Shown here one piece after another: positions 43,455 through 55,306 of a stretch of DNA of 64,000 nucleotides (within the stretch, counting starts at the first letter, position 1; each line of letters begins with the position of its first letter). The stretch covers positions 744,001 to 808,000 of the forward strand of contig NC_037311.1 of the NCBI RefSeq assembly GCF_000143535.2. The letters run 5' to 3'. The notes beneath the pieces are model-generated. The model saw nothing but the letters and a program-made list of their open reading frames with translations. It had not been told where the DNA came from and made no database searches. A program made the position numbers and the translations under genes. This DNA is from Botrytis cinerea B05.10 (Eukaryota; Ascomycota; Leotiomycetes; Helotiales; Sclerotiniaceae).

Positions 43455-44732
43455 TTGTCTTATTACCTCTCCAACAAATCTACTTCATACATACATCAAA
43501 CCTTCCAAATATATTGGACCACCGCTATTTCTGTCGCTTTGAGTCTGTCTGCCGTAGCAGATGCGGCTACAGTTGGTCATTCCCGGCCTCGAAATGAGAG
43601 GTGTCCATCCATCAACGGAAGCTTTTCCTTCGATATTTTTCAGCTATATCCTGAAAATTTAGCTTTTAATCCAGTCCGATGTAAGCTCTATTTAAGGCAA
43701 GTTCTTATTAATTCTCAGAACTGGTAGTACAACTTGACTTACATGACATTCTTCCAGTTCGATTTACAACACATCGGTTGCGGTTTATGATCAATTTACT
43801 GCCGACCATCAAGTTCTGACCTTTCCGGAGATTACTCATACCAAGCCTTATCACATGGCAGGCGTTGATTGTGATGTTCACAGTGGCGCTATGTTCTTTA
43901 CCGCAACCAGTGGCCTTGCCTTCGAAGCCAATGGCGTAGATCTTTCTGGTCCGCAGAAGTGATAAAGTGGGACACAGCAGCGATGGAAGCAGTCTATATC
44001 GCAGACCTGGCACCTTTCCAGGAACAGTACAAAAGTACCTTCGGACACGTCACTGCTGGATTCCAGGACATTGCTGAGGATAGCAATGGCAACAGCTATG
44101 CTCCAGCAAGTTTTAGTGGCTATAGTATTGCTAAAATCGCTCCTAATGGTATGGTAACACCATTTTTCATGTCAAACGAAACGACAAAATACGCGACAGC
44201 TTCGCCATACCTCTACTTTGGCCTGGTCTTCCTACCTTCACAAAGAAATCTCCTTATCATCGATGTTCAGCGAGGCGCTTTCGTCACTTTTGACACCAAA
44301 TCTCACTCTCCTGTTCCGACACCCATCACAATCTCGAACTTGCCATCGAACTATACATCCGTCCTCTACGATGCTAACGTCACTCCTGACCGCTATCCCC
44401 ATCAGCGTATTGTCTTTTGCGCCGAGGATTATTTAGGTGGTAGTGGGGCCATCACTGCTTTCTCGAGTAAAGATAATTGGGCAAGTGCCAAGTATCTTGA
44501 TGCTGTTTACAACACAGACCCACGTACCAAGGGATTTTTAACAAGAACCGCTGTTAAGATAGCGAACTCTATATATCTCTCTTCAATATCGCTCTCAGAT
44601 GGCCTCTCTTATGATACAGTTGGAAACAGGTCAAGTTTTCCCATGGTCCATATCGCGGAACTAGTGGATACCCTAATGGGAGCTAGGTACCCGAGACCAT
44701 CCCGAGCTCAAGATATTGTGGTTAACAGCTGA
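43455..44732 (+). pseudogene. TRI14-like secreted beta-propeller gene, broken
   Basis: Resembles the TRI14 family (first named from trichothecene clusters; non-enzymatic as far as known, probably a beta-propeller). Coding blocks: to 43696, an intron 43697-43757 with a GC-AG border (AG|GCAAGT...CCAG), a block 43758 to about 43959, and a block from about 43959 to 44732. Recognised segments include FDIFQLYPENLAFNP, VLTFPEITHTKPYHMAGVD and TAGFQDIAEDSNGNSY. The second block runs into TGA TAA at 43960-43965 and the continuing homology is in another frame, a one-base frameshift. No in-frame ATG precedes the signal-peptide-like TTAISVALSLSAVADAA; an ATA stands about where a start would be expected. 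Probably inactive, unless these are assembly errors. Confidence 0.6.
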
Positions 44733-44936
44733 TCTCCAGAGGGATACTGCGATCCAAAGACAATACCCAACCACCTGACTCCTGATAACCAGTTCATGAG
44801 TCAGCACCCGACTCCAATATGTATATAGCCACGCTATCTCGGGGTTGTCTTTTGGGCTACTTAGCTTAGCGACATAACTTCTGAATATTTCTGGAAGTAA
44901 GTTCGTAATAATTAATAGAATTATTTTCAGTTATGA

Positions 44937-45060
44937 ATAAAGCTATGTAAAGAGTTTATATTATAGGAGCTGTCTCTAGGATCACATGAAAGTTGTTAGA
45001 GATCTCTCGAGATAGTTTAAACTAGATTTCAAATAGGAATTCAATATGATTACAACTAAT
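44937..45060 (-). repeat. Right arm of diverged AT-rich inverted repeat
   Basis: Inverted match to 40765-40925, with GAGCTGTCTCTAG at 44968-44980 and TTAGAGATC at 44996-45004 as the best blocks. No target-site duplication could be identified. Confidence 0.55.
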
Positions 45061-45738
45061 TACAATTCTTACAGCTATTCAATAATATTAGATTTTCTTA
45101 TATATCATTTCAATTACCAGCTTCATATTTCATGAAATTGAAATTATTATTAAATTTTAAAATAATCGAAATAGCAGAATAAGAGTGTGTATATAAAATA
45201 GAGATGTGTGTATATTAGGAATATCGGTTATTGGGCTGAAGTTAGAAGAGATTATGCCGTCATCAATCCACAAATCACACGCTAAGATAAGAGATAAGAG
45301 ATGCGGGGAAATACAAGTTAAGCAACTCTCTCTTGTCTCACCTGGGCACAAATACAAATATAAACATTCGGAATTCCGATTACCGGTCAACAAAACCTTC
45401 CCATATACACCAAACCCTCTCTAAACCTTGATTTCATACATCTAGACTCTGAGTGATTTCTTGTGTATCTTGTCTTCCTCACATTTCGGGGAATACGAAT
45501 TGTCACTATAACTTCAATAACCTCATGTTTGTATTGACATGTTGTGATTGATCATATATTCTTTATCGATCGATCAAACAAACCGGCAAAAGTACCTCGA
45601 GGCAGTGGAAAATCGTGGCCACCCAGTCGTACAATGTGATCTCGGATGAGGGCATAAATTGCTCAACCGCCTCTTCATCCAGGTCATTTTGAAAAGTCTT
45701 CAAGCTTCCGGCACCGTTGTCGGCCTCTTCATTGTAGG

Positions 45739-45771
45739 GAGTCCTACCAGAGTCCTACCAGAGTCCTACCA
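45739..45771 (+). repeat. 11-bp tandem repeat, three copies
   Basis: GAGTCCTACCA repeated three times without change, about 70-100 bp upstream of the start at 45839. Confidence 0.95.
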
Positions 45772-45838
45772 GAAACCTCTTTTCTACTTATTTAAAGGCG
45801 TTCGCCAGTGTTCTTGATAATCGTTTGATTCATCCACC

Positions 45839-46735
45839 ATGATGGCTGCCGCCCCAATGCTTCTATACTATCGATACCCAGCCGACCTCGCTGTGCCGTA
45901 TCAACGTTACAGTTCCGCTGCATATCCTTCCGTCAATCTCTATGAGTAAGCGCTCACTTCCATTCTCCTTCATATTTCGCCTTACCAAAGGCACGATCTT
46001 CTCTGCTCATGTTCGATATCGTCATGAATCAGAACTTCTTTGGGTGGAAGAAAGAACCCACTGCACACTTCCATGACGCAAATCTTCAAATTTCCTTTTC
46101 TCTCACACGTACTTTATCTTTCAAACTAACAACATCTCCCTATCACTAGCTCCGACAATGAGCCTCTTCTTTCTCACTCCCATCGCATCTCCGCCCTCTC
46201 AACTTCTCCTTATGCCTCACATACTTACTCTGAACATATGTATGCGGCCCCCTCCTTTCACAGCGCCCCTGTAAGCGAAGATTCTATCATCCCCGCCATC
46301 GTCGTCGATGTTATTCCTGCCGAAAGACGTGATTCTTCTGGCTCAGACAATAGCCATAACGATACCATTACACAGAAAAATAGAACAGGTTTAGTCTCAA
46401 GACTCGTGAAGAAGAAGAAAGACAAAGGCAAAAATGGTGGAGATCATAAGGAAAAGACGTTGACAAAGGTAGTCTACATGCCGAAGAAAGAGTATGTGAA
46501 TCGTTCTTAAGTCATGCTTCATTTTCCTTGCTATTTTCAGAGTGCCAATCTTGGACTATGAACCACTGATTAACAAATTTCTACAAGGTACACAAAACAT
46601 TTCGCTCGAGGTCACAGTGGTGAATACATAGGCACCGAACCTTTTCGTCGCTGGTCGGAAGAAGAATTGGAGCAAACCTTTGGGAAATTCAGACCACCGA
46701 AGAGAAATAATGGAATGTTCTGGGGACGAGGTTGA
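45839..46735 (+). CDS. Conserved-looking fungal protein of unknown function
   Basis: Exons 45839..45945, 46150..46491 and 46588..46735; introns of 204 and 96 bp; both joins keep frame. Product 198 aa. The N-terminus is Tyr/Ala/Pro-rich (MLLYYRYPADLAVPYQRY), the middle Ser/His-rich, then a basic patch (LVKKKKDKGKNGGDHKEK). The third exon is compact and looks constrained: YTKHFARGHSGEYIGTEPFR, then RWSEEELEQTFGKFRPPK and an end in MFWGRG. There are no catalytic motifs, signal peptide or membrane segments. The basic patch could be a nuclear signal. I do not recognise the family. Exon 3 is chosen over reading through the second donor because it gives clearly protein-like sequence. Confidence 0.7.
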
Positions 46736-47057
46736 TATTTTTTTGCGCACGTTTTGTTCCTCTTTCGTGTCTGTGAATGATTTGGTATCGGTAATCGGGA
46801 AGACAAGGGAAGAAAGCTTCTGTGCAATGAATGGGTCAAATGAAATGGCACGGAGTACTATACCCTGGACTTGAATTTGGAATCTGCAACTGGATATTTA
46901 TGTTAATGAGGTTTATGGAGATTGGAAGTAGGAAACAGTGGTAAGGTATTAATGCTTGGTATTTCAGTGGATTTTGATATCGAGTTCTTTGAATTTGTTA
47001 TTTAGCTAGCATGCAAGCACAATCAACTGTTTTCCTCGTGTATGTACGTGCATATAT
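46736..47057. other. Short intergenic between convergent genes
   Basis: 322 bp of shared 3' space; nothing else seen. Confidence 0.6.
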
Positions 47058-48745
47058 TTATGCCTTCCCCAGGATCTCATCAAAGATTCCAATCAAGCGA
47101 TTTACTTCCTCCACTAAAGCCACATATGTTAGCACCACTATTTCTCCCCAACCAAGACAAAATCAAAGCAAGAACTTACAACTATTGTAATGCACGAAAC
47201 TAACTCTCACCACTCCCTGATCTCCACATCCCAACACGTCTTTACACAATCGATTACTATAAAACATTCCCCATCTAATCCCCACTTCCCCCGTGCTTTT
47301 CTCATCTACCTTTTCCACGAATTCTCGACTTCCAAACCCTTGTACGAGGAAGCTGATCGTACAAACTCTCTTTTTCGTATCCCAAGATTGTTCGCCAAGA
47401 ATCTGGATCTCAGATCTAGATAGAAGATATTGAAGGAGAGTTTTCTGAAGCGTTTCTTCATGAAGAGAAATTGCCTCCCAAGATTGGGTTTCGAAATACT
47501 CGACAACTCTTGGGATTGAGCCTGTGAGCTCGTAATTTGAGCCTGCGAGAGCGAGTTTATCGGCGAGGGTGTTGCTCGGGTTGAAGAAATGGCCGAGGGA
47601 TTTTAGAGAGGAGAGGGCGGAAGGAGAGGCATAGAGGAGGGAAATGTGAGGGCCGTAGACTTTGTACCAGCTGAAGGCGTAGAAGTCTACGCCTAGGGCT
47701 TGGACATCGAGGGGACGGTGAGGAGAGTAGGCTACGCCGTCGACACAGAGGAGTGCACCTGGGATGGTATGCACGACGTCGGAGACTGGAGGGGAGTTTA
47801 GTGGGTAGAAAATGGGAATTGGGAGGACTTGGAAAAGGAGTTGGGTTGGGTTAGGGGATATGCAATCAAGTCGAGATTAGGTTGTAGAGTGCCGTGTGAA
47901 AGAATGAGATCACTTACTGCCGCGGATGTCGTGGATGGTACCGAGAATGTTGGAGGCGTGAGTGAGGGTTACAAGAGCGGTCTTGGAGGAGAGAAGGGGG
48001 CGACTAGAATGCAAATCAATCAGCTGTCTAATCGGAATGGATCACAAAGGTAGATGCTGATGGCGTCTATTGCGCAGCAAGGGGAGTACAAAAGGCGGAA
48101 CAAGATATGCAGCCAGGGGTTGATATTTGCAAATACGAAACCAAAGGAGATTTAAACACACAGTGATTCAGGAGTCAGAATTGGGTTACTTGACGCAGGT
48201 GGAGTCCACCATTTGATAGTAAACTTTTGAGATGCAGCGAGAGCGACCCAGGAGGCAATGTTGGATTCATGATCAATAGATGATATGATCAACTCAGAAT
48301 CCGGTGGAAAGTCAAAAGCTTGAGAAAGGTTTCGGAAATTCTGAGTTGTGCTTGAACCGAGGACTAAGAGGTAACGTCAAAGATCAGATCACTCAACATG
48401 CGAGGAGAATGAGGAGAACAAAATTACCAATATTAGATGGGGGTGCATTGATGTATTTTGCCGCTGCTTCATATCCTGCAGAGTAACTTGTATTTGCTTT
48501 CTTGCCCACATTGTATGAACCACCGAGTTGAACATTGGAATTGATGAGGTAATCATAGATGCTTTATACGTGTAAGATTATCTATTGTACATCCCATAGA
48601 ATAAGGCAATTCGGTAGATAGGTGCACTATACCTGTCTATAACAGTCCCTAAGGTCTGACTACCACCGGCATTGTCAAGGTACACTTGCTTCTTGTCCAA
48701 TGATGGGAAGCACTTTCTTGTAGCTGTGATATCGAAGGAGCTCAT
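47058..48745 (-). CDS. Class V aminotransferase / cysteine desulfurase-like PLP protein
   Basis: Six exons on the minus strand: 48745..48633, 48561..48428, 48363..48162, 48003..47918, 47785..47180 and 47113..47058; all joins keep frame; product 398 aa. It belongs to the fold-type I PLP enzymes related to NifS/SufS and selenocysteine lyase. Seen: VYLDNAGGSQ near the N-terminus (substrate loop), LGSSTTQNFRNL, IISSIDHESNIASW (PLP-stacking His region), LVTLTHASNILGTIHDI, GALLCVDGVAYSPHR (PLP-binding Asp) and FYAFSWYKVYGPH with the Schiff-base Lys220. It lacks an obvious mobile Cys loop, so sulphur transfer is not assured. There is no targeting peptide; probably cytosolic, distinct from mitochondrial Nfs1. 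Divergent from the Tpa1-like gene. Confidence 0.85.
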
Positions 48746-49427
48746 TGTCGTTGTATTATGCTTTGAATAGTTGGTCTTGTAGATGTGAAAGTAGAAGAAG
48801 TGACTTGGAATAGCAAGAAGATTGTTGACATGTCCTTATGACTTCACGATAACATGGTTATCATCGGCATGGATAGCAACGTGGGGTGGAGGGGCCAAAA
48901 TCAAGGATTGCCCAATCGAGCTTCCTCTTCAGAAATAGCGGACGCAAATAACCCGAATGCAGTCTCGAGGAGCTTGCGCTTCCACACTGGCCAATCTATC
49001 AAAATCGTTGAATCTCGCAAGCCAATTGACATGAGGTATCTGCTCACTGCTTTTCCTGACACAATGCAGGAGTACTGATGGAGGTATTGATATCCAATCT
49101 CAAACTTGAGACGATTCTCATAGCGAGAAGACCTTCCTGCAATGCATCCACAGCGCGTAGATTCAAATCTTTTTATGGTAGATACTTGTGATCAATATAC
49201 CAGTGAGGTTGTGCAAGTCCCAAAAATCGTTATATATTCTAAGTCCAACCTCAGCCTTTCGAGCTGATGGCCCCATAGAAAATAGATTCACCGCCCTGGC
49301 AAAATCGTCATTGGAGAAGCAAGCTTCAAATTTATTATGAGCTGATAATCCCGAAAATCTTTTTATTTTCCCAAGCACGAATTGTTATTCTCATATCTCT
49401 CGTCAACAAATTATTACAATATTCAAG
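48746..49427. promoter_or_regulatory. Divergent promoter region, desulfurase-like / Tpa1-like
   Basis: 682 bp between two head-to-head starts. No specific site was recognised; no gene is supported. Confidence 0.5.
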
Positions 49428-51542
49428 ATGAAGCGCAAGGCAGACACTCAGTCTAATGGGCAGAATGGCAAAAGCATCTTGAAGAAACGTGCAAAGAAAG
49501 GTATGTTTTTCCGGCACCTATTCTTCATCTGCCACACAAACTGACCCAATCTTGTTGTAACAGCATTGTCGGATGAAGATGCAAGGAAGTCTTTCAGAAA
49601 AGGTCTTTTCGATAAAGAGGTCCTCAAGAAATATACCAAAGAATATGCCAGCTCGGAACCATATAAACATCAAGTTATCAGCCCATTGATTGACGATGCT
49701 CTGCTCCGCGCCGTTCGCAACGAAATCCGAGAAAATGTGCATTTCACACCCAAGGAAACGGATATCTATAAAATTCATCAATCTGGAGACTTGGCAAATC
49801 TGGATGGGTTGGATGATGGTGCGCTGGAAAAATTGCCTTCTTTGCTCAGGCTACGAGATGCATTGTACTCGTCTTCGTTTCGAAAATATGTTGCGAAGAT
49901 TACAGGCTCTGGAGAATTGAGCGGGAGGAAAACAGATATGGCTATCAACGTTTATACTCCGGGTTGTCATCTCTTGTGTCACGATGATGTGATTGGAAGT
50001 CGGAAAGTCAGCTATATTTTATATTTGACTGATCCGGATGTGGCTTGGAAGGAAGAATGGGGTGGAGCTTTAAGGTTGTTCCCTACTAAAGAGTTCGAGG
50101 ATGATGGTGTGAAAACTGTTACTCCTAGTCCTGACACCTCGAAGATTATTCCACCGGCATGGAATCAATTGAGTTTCTTTGCTGTTCAACCAGGTCAGAG
50201 TTTCCACGATGTTGAAGAGGTATATCATGCCGCAAACAAAGAAGAATTGGAGAAAGATGGTGGCAGAGTTAGGATGGCTGTTAGTGGATGGTTTCATATT
50301 CCCCAAATTGGGGAAGAAGGATACGTTAAGGGGGCTGAAGAAAAATGGGGGAAGAATAGCAGTTTGATGCAATTGCAGGGCAACCCAGATAAATATGACT
50401 TCCCGAAGGAAGAGCCAGTCACTGTGACGGAATCTACGGCCGATGATGCTGATGAGAATGGTCTTGAAGAGGCAGATTTGGACTTCTTACTCAAATATAT
50501 GGCCCCCACCTACTTGACACCGGATACCTTGGAGCAAATTGCCGAACGCTTCGAGGAGGAGTCAAACGTTACTCTTGATGGTCTTCTATCTGTCAAATTC
50601 TTAACCAAGGTACGAGAATATGTCGAAGCACAAGAAGCTGCAGGTCTGCCAGATAGCAGCGTCGAAATCGAGAAAGGTTCTTGGAAGGTTGCTAAGCCAC
50701 CTCACAAACATCGTTTCCTTTATCAAAAGCCATCCAGTGAAGTTTCAGATGGTCAAAAAGAATTGAGCCCAATTGAAGAAATTCTCAATGTTCTACTTCC
50801 AAGTCCTCAATTCCGCAAATGGCTTGAGATTGCTACATCATGTCAGGTTGAGAATTATGATCTTTTGGCACGCAGGTTTCGCAAAGGTTCAGATTATGCT
50901 CTTGCAAAGAATTACGAAGGAGAGCCAAGATTAGAGGTTGACTTGGGATTGACGCCCACAACTGGATGGGGCGACGATGCTAATGATGACGAAGAAAATG
51001 AAGATAATGGGGATAACGATGAGGAGGGGGAAGAGGAGGAGGAGGAGGAGGAGGAGGAAGAGCCTAAACCAAAATCCAAGAAATCAAAGGGCAAAGAAAA
51101 GTCAAATGGCAAGAAAAAGGCACCAGAGCCCAAGAAGGAACCTACGCCAGAACCTGAGGAAGAAGATGATGTTGGAGGTCATTTAGTGTTCATGGCAGGC
51201 GATGATGAGAATGACGAAGATGCAGCAATTTATAAAGCTGCAGGAGAGGAAGAAGATGATGGAGTACTTTTCACAATGCCGGCTTCGTGGAATAAGATGA
51301 GCATTGTTTTGAGAGATAGTGGTGTGTTGAAATTCGTCAAATACGTTAGCAAAAACGCAAAAGGCGATCGATGGGATATCAGCGGTGCTTTCGGTGTTAA
51401 AGATGACGAGGACGATGAAGAGGAAGAAGAGGAAGATTCAGGGAAATCATCTCAGGGGTCGAAAGTCTCATTGGAAGATTCAGATGAAGAAGGCACCTTT
51501 AATGGGTTCCCTGACTCGGACCCTGATAGCGATTCGGATTAG
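49428..51542 (+). CDS. TPA1: Prolyl 3,4-dihydroxylase Tpa1/Ofd1 (OGFOD1)
   Basis: 2-oxoglutarate/Fe(II) oxygenase that hydroxylates a proline of ribosomal protein uS12 (Rps23), affecting translation termination accuracy; in fission yeast Ofd1 also controls the SREBP hypoxia factor. Exons 49428..49500 and 49564..51542; intron of 63 bp; product 683 aa. Catalytic domain: CHLLCHDDVIGSRKVSYILY holds the H-x-D pair (His164, Asp166), SFHDVEEV the distal His239 and RMAVSGWFH the 2OG-binding Arg261. The C-terminal half is the second, non-catalytic domain (DLDFLLKYMAPTYLTPDTLE; HKHRFLYQKP; PSPQFRKWLEIATSC; LFTMPASWNKMSIVLRD). A long acidic then Lys-rich insertion lies at about 500-555. The first exon is basic (KKRAKK), a probable nuclear signal. 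Confidence 0.93.
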
Positions 51543-53244
51543 TTTAATAAGGACTATGCGACTGTTCATTTTATTTTATTGGAAAAGAAATACCTATCAC
51601 TGGTCCAGGCCACTACATCTTGAAATATTGCAGTCATATGTGGGTCATATATGGATAATTGTACTCTACTGCGAATACAAGATTCGTGTCAACTTAGCAT
51701 TGATATTTTTCAGCGTATCATATGAATGGAAATGTTGTTTCAACTTTTTTTGTTGCACATCGAAATGCATTTCGCATTCGTTTATTTGAGCTACGTGGAG
51801 TCTAATGGCTCTATTTGGGAAGTGGCTAAGCCAATGTGTCCTAGGCTGGTGGAAACGCCGAAACAGATGGGTTTTTAGGTTTGATTGAGAGGGGGATGGT
51901 TCTTCAGCTGAGGGTATCTGCATGGGATCTGTAAACTTTCAGATTTGTGCGAGCAGTTCATGCATGCGGGTATCCGTGAATGGTGAAGCACAGCATACTG
52001 TACAATACTACAATTGCTCCTTTGCTAATAAGTCTACCTACTAGTTTCTATGTATGCAAACAAAAATAGGAGGAAAATAAATGCCATATCCCTTTCTTGC
52101 CTTGCCTCCTCATTCTCATTCTACCTCCCTTCCATATCCACACCGTTTTATTTCATACCCACTACCATTGGCGTTTTTACGAATATCTTCATTTATCCTT
52201 CCCATTTATTTCCTTACTAGCAAATGTATATCCAATCAGCATCGCCAAATTTAGCGAATGCGAAGGAGCCGGCATTGTCCTAATTTAGTCGTATATGACC
52301 GAATATCACGTGAAGATGACGAGTGACAAAGTGTTTTGTTGCATATCGGTTACACGAACGAGAATGAGCGAAATCTGATCGACGCAAGTGCAACTGAAGA
52401 AGGAAATAGAGAAAAGTGGAGAAGTTGGAGAGGCTAGCTGGGATGGAGAGTGATTTTGAAGATGTTATTTCCGAGATGTTATTTCCGGATGGGGGAGAGG
52501 GTGTGGGAATTACCCAGGAGGAGCGAGGAAGGATTCATTGCTATTGGGAGGGAGAGAATGTTCTTTTATACTTGAGAAGACGGGAAGGATGAGAGGGATG
52601 AAGCATCCGGCTCACACCTTGTTCTTGAAATAAGAAGACTGTAACTGAGGTTATATGAACGAGAGACGTCGACAGTTCAGCCACTTCGAATTCCGTGGTG
52701 TATACAAATGCACATGCACATCACATCGGATAGTTCTCCATCATAGTGAGATCTACGACCTGCATTTGGCTTTGACTAGGGATATATTACAGCCTTAGGA
52801 ACTTCTTCTCATCTATAAGAAACACAATGAATATAGTGGCAGCGGCAGCGGGAACGGGAACGGACACAATATCCATTCCTTTTCCGCTCATAAAGGTCTT
52901 TAGCTCGGCCTCGCATTCGGATTCGTCTGACATTTCTCACTCCGGCGGCGTGGTACGGTTATACACGAAGATGCAAATTGGGTGAGAAGTGGAGAAGAAT
53001 GATTTGTAGGAGAGAAAGGGATTCGTTGCGCGTGGAACTTGCGCATTTGTGAGATGATTACTGACGCAAGGACGTTAGATTGCGGCTTTTAGTTGTCTTG
53101 TAACAAGCATATAAACAAGCAGTGGTTCATTCTTTTTGCTGTCTGGAATTAGCACTTTATTTTGTTTTTTTGTCTTTCTGTTTGTTATATACTGTGGATT
53201 TTTCTGGAATTCTGATACTTGGAATCGCCAAACGTTCAAGGACA
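51543..53244. other. Intergenic, 1.7 kb
   Basis: 3' flank of the Tpa1-like gene and promoter of the P450. Short open frames have no family features; nothing else is supported. Confidence 0.55.
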
Positions 53245-55306
53245 ATGACGTTGTCGTACTCTAGTGGGACAGCTCTGTTTCTGGCGACATGGATAGTATA
53301 TTCGTGGGTTAAGAATCAAGTGAGTTGGATGAGATTGAGGAGGTTTGGGAGGAAGAATGGCTGTGAAGAGCCGAAGGTGTTGAAAAATGAATTGCCTGGT
53401 GGAATAGAAAGATATTATGGGACATTGAAGTTTAAGAAGGGTATGTATTTTGTGGACTTCTTTATGATTCAGAAAGGTATAAGTGATGTGGGATAGGAAT
53501 GGAAGAGACTTGATTTCTTTTACTTTGAAGTCAAAGTTTTCTCTCGTTGACATTGTGCAATTCTCTGTCAATCTTGAGGTTAATAGGGCATTTCAAGAAG
53601 CTTAAATTTCTTCTGCATAATCCATAGGTCTCCATAGATCTCCCATGCATCTGGTCTTCTATTCATCAACTAGCTCGCATGTCTAATCATACACAGGTAT
53701 GGACATCCTCGAAGACCACATCCGCGCGCGCTATCTCAAAATGGGCGTCGGCACCTACCGAATCTTCAACCCCTTCGACTCCCTAGTATCGACTTCAGAC
53801 CCCGAAAACATTCAAGCAATCCTCGCCACCAAGTTTACCGATTTCGAGCTCGGCCCTAGCAGAAGCCAAAACATGTTTGAACTACTCGGCCATGGCATAT
53901 TCACCGCGGACGGCGAAGCATGGGCGCACTATCGCCAACAACTCAAGCCTCAATTCTCTAGAGACCAAGTGAGTGATTTAGAAGCCGCAGATCATCATCT
54001 CCAAATTCTGTATCGAGCACTTCCCCAGACAAACTCGGAAGAGGTGGATCTGCTCCCTCTTCTTCTCCGTTTCACAATGGACGTTAGTACTGAATTCCTC
54101 TTTGGAAAATCGGTCAATAGTCAAACGACCGCTCTGCAATCTATTGACTCGGGCAATAATGCAGAATTACAGGCCGAGGAGAAATTCGTGCAAGCAATGT
54201 CTGATTCTCAAGACTACATCATCTTCCGCATCAGACTCTCCAAACTCTGGTGGCTGGCGCGTTCTCAAAAGTTTCGAGATGCGTGCCAGACATGTAAAGA
54301 TTATTCCGCCAATTTCGTACAGAAGGCTCTTTCTTCCACTTCTTCTCCTTCCCCCAAAACTCCCTCATCTCCATCTCCCAAACCTTTCGAACTCAAACTC
54401 GAGAAGAAAGAAAAATACATCCTCCTCAACGCGCTCACCACCCAAACCCGTAATCCCACCGAACTCCGCGATCAGATGCTCCATCTCCTGCTCGCGGGCC
54501 GCGACACCACCGCTGCGCTCCTCGCCTGGACACTCCTGCTCCTCTCCCGTAATCCCACACGATACACTAAATACCGTTCCATAATCCTCTTGCATTTCGG
54601 CCCCCTATCCTCCTCCTCTTCTCTATCTTTCACCAGTCTCAAAACGTGTAAACTACTAACCCATATCCTCTACGAAACTCTCCGGCTCTATCCTCTCGTA
54701 CCTATGAATTCGCGCGTCGCGATCCGCGACACCGTGTTACCGGTTGGTGGTGGGAGCGATGGGAGAAAACCGATCGTGGTCAGGAAAGGTGAGAGGGTTA
54801 CTTACAGTACGTATGTGATGCATCGGCGGGCGGATATATGGGGGGAAGATGTGTTGGAGTGGAAACCTGAGAGGTGGGAGGGGCGGAGATTGGGGTGGGA
54901 ATTCGGAGGGTTTAGTGGTGGGGCAAGAGTGTGTATTGGTCGTGAGTTTTTTCTTTCTTTCTCTCCTGTCCTGGGTTCTCCGCATGAGGCAGCTTTCTGC
55001 ATCGTTTGTGATTTAACGAATTGATCTGTATACACGAGAAGATCAACATGAAATCAAACTCAAACTCCAAAGAATAAATAGCAGATACAACGCAGAACGA
55101 TACACTCTACTAACACTCCACCTCTCCTCTCCATAGAACAATACGCACTCAACGAAGCCAGTTTCGTCCTCACGCGATTCCTTCAAAAATACGAGAGGAT
55201 CGAAGCGGTTGATATGAGTGGAGAAGATGGGATGTTGGGGAAGAAATTGAGTTTGACCATGTCGCCTTATGAGGCGAGGGTTCGATTGTTTGCTGCTAGG
55301 GAGTAG
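53245..55306 (+). CDS. Cytochrome P450, CYP52 clan (alkane/fatty-acid hydroxylase type)
   Basis: Three exons: 53245..53440, 53697..54941 and 55137..55306; introns of 256 and 195 bp, both in frame; product 536 aa. N-terminal anchor SSGTALFLATWIVYSWVK. Landmarks: I-helix LLAGRDTTAALLAW (AGRDTT 332-337), K-helix ETLR (392-395), PERW and heme loop FSGGARVCIG with Cys478, continuing after the last intron as QQYALNEASFVLTRFL. The pattern around DILEDHIRARYLKMG, FNPFDSLVSTSDPENIQAIL and CIGQQ(Y)AL is typical of CYP52/CYP539-type terminal hydroxylases of alkanes and fatty acids. A Ser/Pro-rich loop (about 278-294) and another Ser run (about 370) look like insertions. The family is certain, the substrate inferred. 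Confidence 0.88.

Larger units (their letters stand above)
44733..45838. other. Intergenic with inverted-repeat arm and short tandem repeat
   Basis: Holds the right arm of the inverted repeat (44937-45060), a very AT-rich tract to about 45200, and an 11-bp tandem repeat at 45739-45771 just upstream of the next gene. Confidence 0.6.

Noticed and set aside
43408..43625. Alternative first exon for the TRI14-like gene, starting near 43357 with an intron to about 43418
   Set aside because: It splices cleanly but leads into a frame that does not match the family-like reading; kept only as a remote option.
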